Shown here one piece after another: positions 50,836-50,890 of a stretch of DNA of 50,890 bases; positions within the stretch are counted from its first letter, which is position 1, and each line of letters opens with the position of its first letter. The stretch covers positions 1 through 50,890 of the forward strand of contig DAORXQ010000002.1 in NCBI GenBank assembly GCA_035371905.1. The letters run 5' to 3'. The notes below the pieces were generated by a model, which worked only from the letters and a program-made list of their open reading frames with translations, was not told where the DNA came from and made no database searches. A program made the position numbers and the translations under genes. The DNA comes from a bacterium. Lineage in GTDB: Bacteria > Ratteibacteria > UBA8468 > B48-G9 > JAFGKM01.

Positions 50836-50890
50836 AATCCTGTTGCCTCATATAAGAATCTAAGTAAAATTTATATACGATGCCTCACAT

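Noticed and set aside
1..50890. CRISPR arrays, insertion sequences, integrases, phage genes, attachment sites or origin.
   Set aside because: No direct-repeat arrays, transposase or integrase motifs, DnaA-box clusters or tRNA-end duplications were seen on reading both strands.

Overview
The window is AT-rich (roughly 30% GC by eye), densely packed bacterial chromosome. There are no rRNA genes, insertion sequences, phage genes or CRISPR arrays, and no stretch over about 300 bases lacks a gene. murG and murC show a peptidoglycan-making bacterium. An Rnf-type electron-transport operon, a V/A-type ATP synthase subunit, a radical-SAM enzyme, an iron-sulfur flavoprotein and ferredoxin-domain proteins suggest an anaerobe with ion-gradient energetics. 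The set (archaeal-type phosphoglycerate mutase homologues, Gfo/Idh/MocA enzymes, HEAT plus CBM9-like secreted proteins) fits an uncultivated lineage such as Omnitrophota or relatives. That placement is a low-confidence guess; nothing here fixes the taxonomy.

Layout. 1-6687: start of a V/A-type ATPase subunit B gene (minus, cut by the left edge), divergent purM, a radical-SAM gene and a small membrane protein, then nfo-leuS on minus. 6799-12781: a plus-strand sugar operon (TIM-barrel isomerase, three Gfo/Idh/MocA oxidoreductases, an ADP-ribosylglycohydrolase-fold protein) with a good promoter and a palindromic candidate operator, followed by a nitroreductase. 12785-20775: a minus-strand operon DUF362/ferredoxin - phosphoglycerate mutase - rnfC-rnfD-rnfG - flavoprotein - rnfE-rnfA - rhomboid/TPR, with no rnfB. 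20879-24468: ROK regulator, DegT aminotransferase and a frameshifted alanine dehydrogenase. 24627-26507: tRNA-Lys and tRNA-Arg (minus), a DUF4321 protein and miaB. 26513-32503: a tightly coupled minus operon thrC - proposed homoserine kinase - two trkA-type genes - an unlisted 50-residue membrane protein - trkH - a membrane OB-fold protein. 32600-36476: tRNA-Leu, an HU protein, a DUF3857/transglutaminase protein, a small membrane protein, and rpsB-tsf. 36670-40151: CBS protein and NhaD/ArsB-type transporter, opposed by a PP-loop enzyme and a UPF0280 protein. 40196-47759: murG-murC-nnrE plus two exported proteins (HEAT/CBM9-like and beta-propeller). 47782-50797: an autoregulated Fur-family repressor with a histidine-rich membrane protein, then a YraQ/TIGR03943 permease pair with the only convincing intrinsic terminator.

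Most interesting points: the 50-residue gene fused by ATGA overlaps between trkA and trkH; the rnf operon lacking rnfB but carrying a DUF362-ferredoxin protein, an Fe-S flavoprotein and a rhomboid protease; a perfect consensus promoter with a 23-bp Fur-like palindrome over its start in front of fur and a His-rich membrane protein; and at least seven genes whose -10 box sits directly before the ATG, implying leaderless mRNAs alongside strong Shine-Dalgarno genes.
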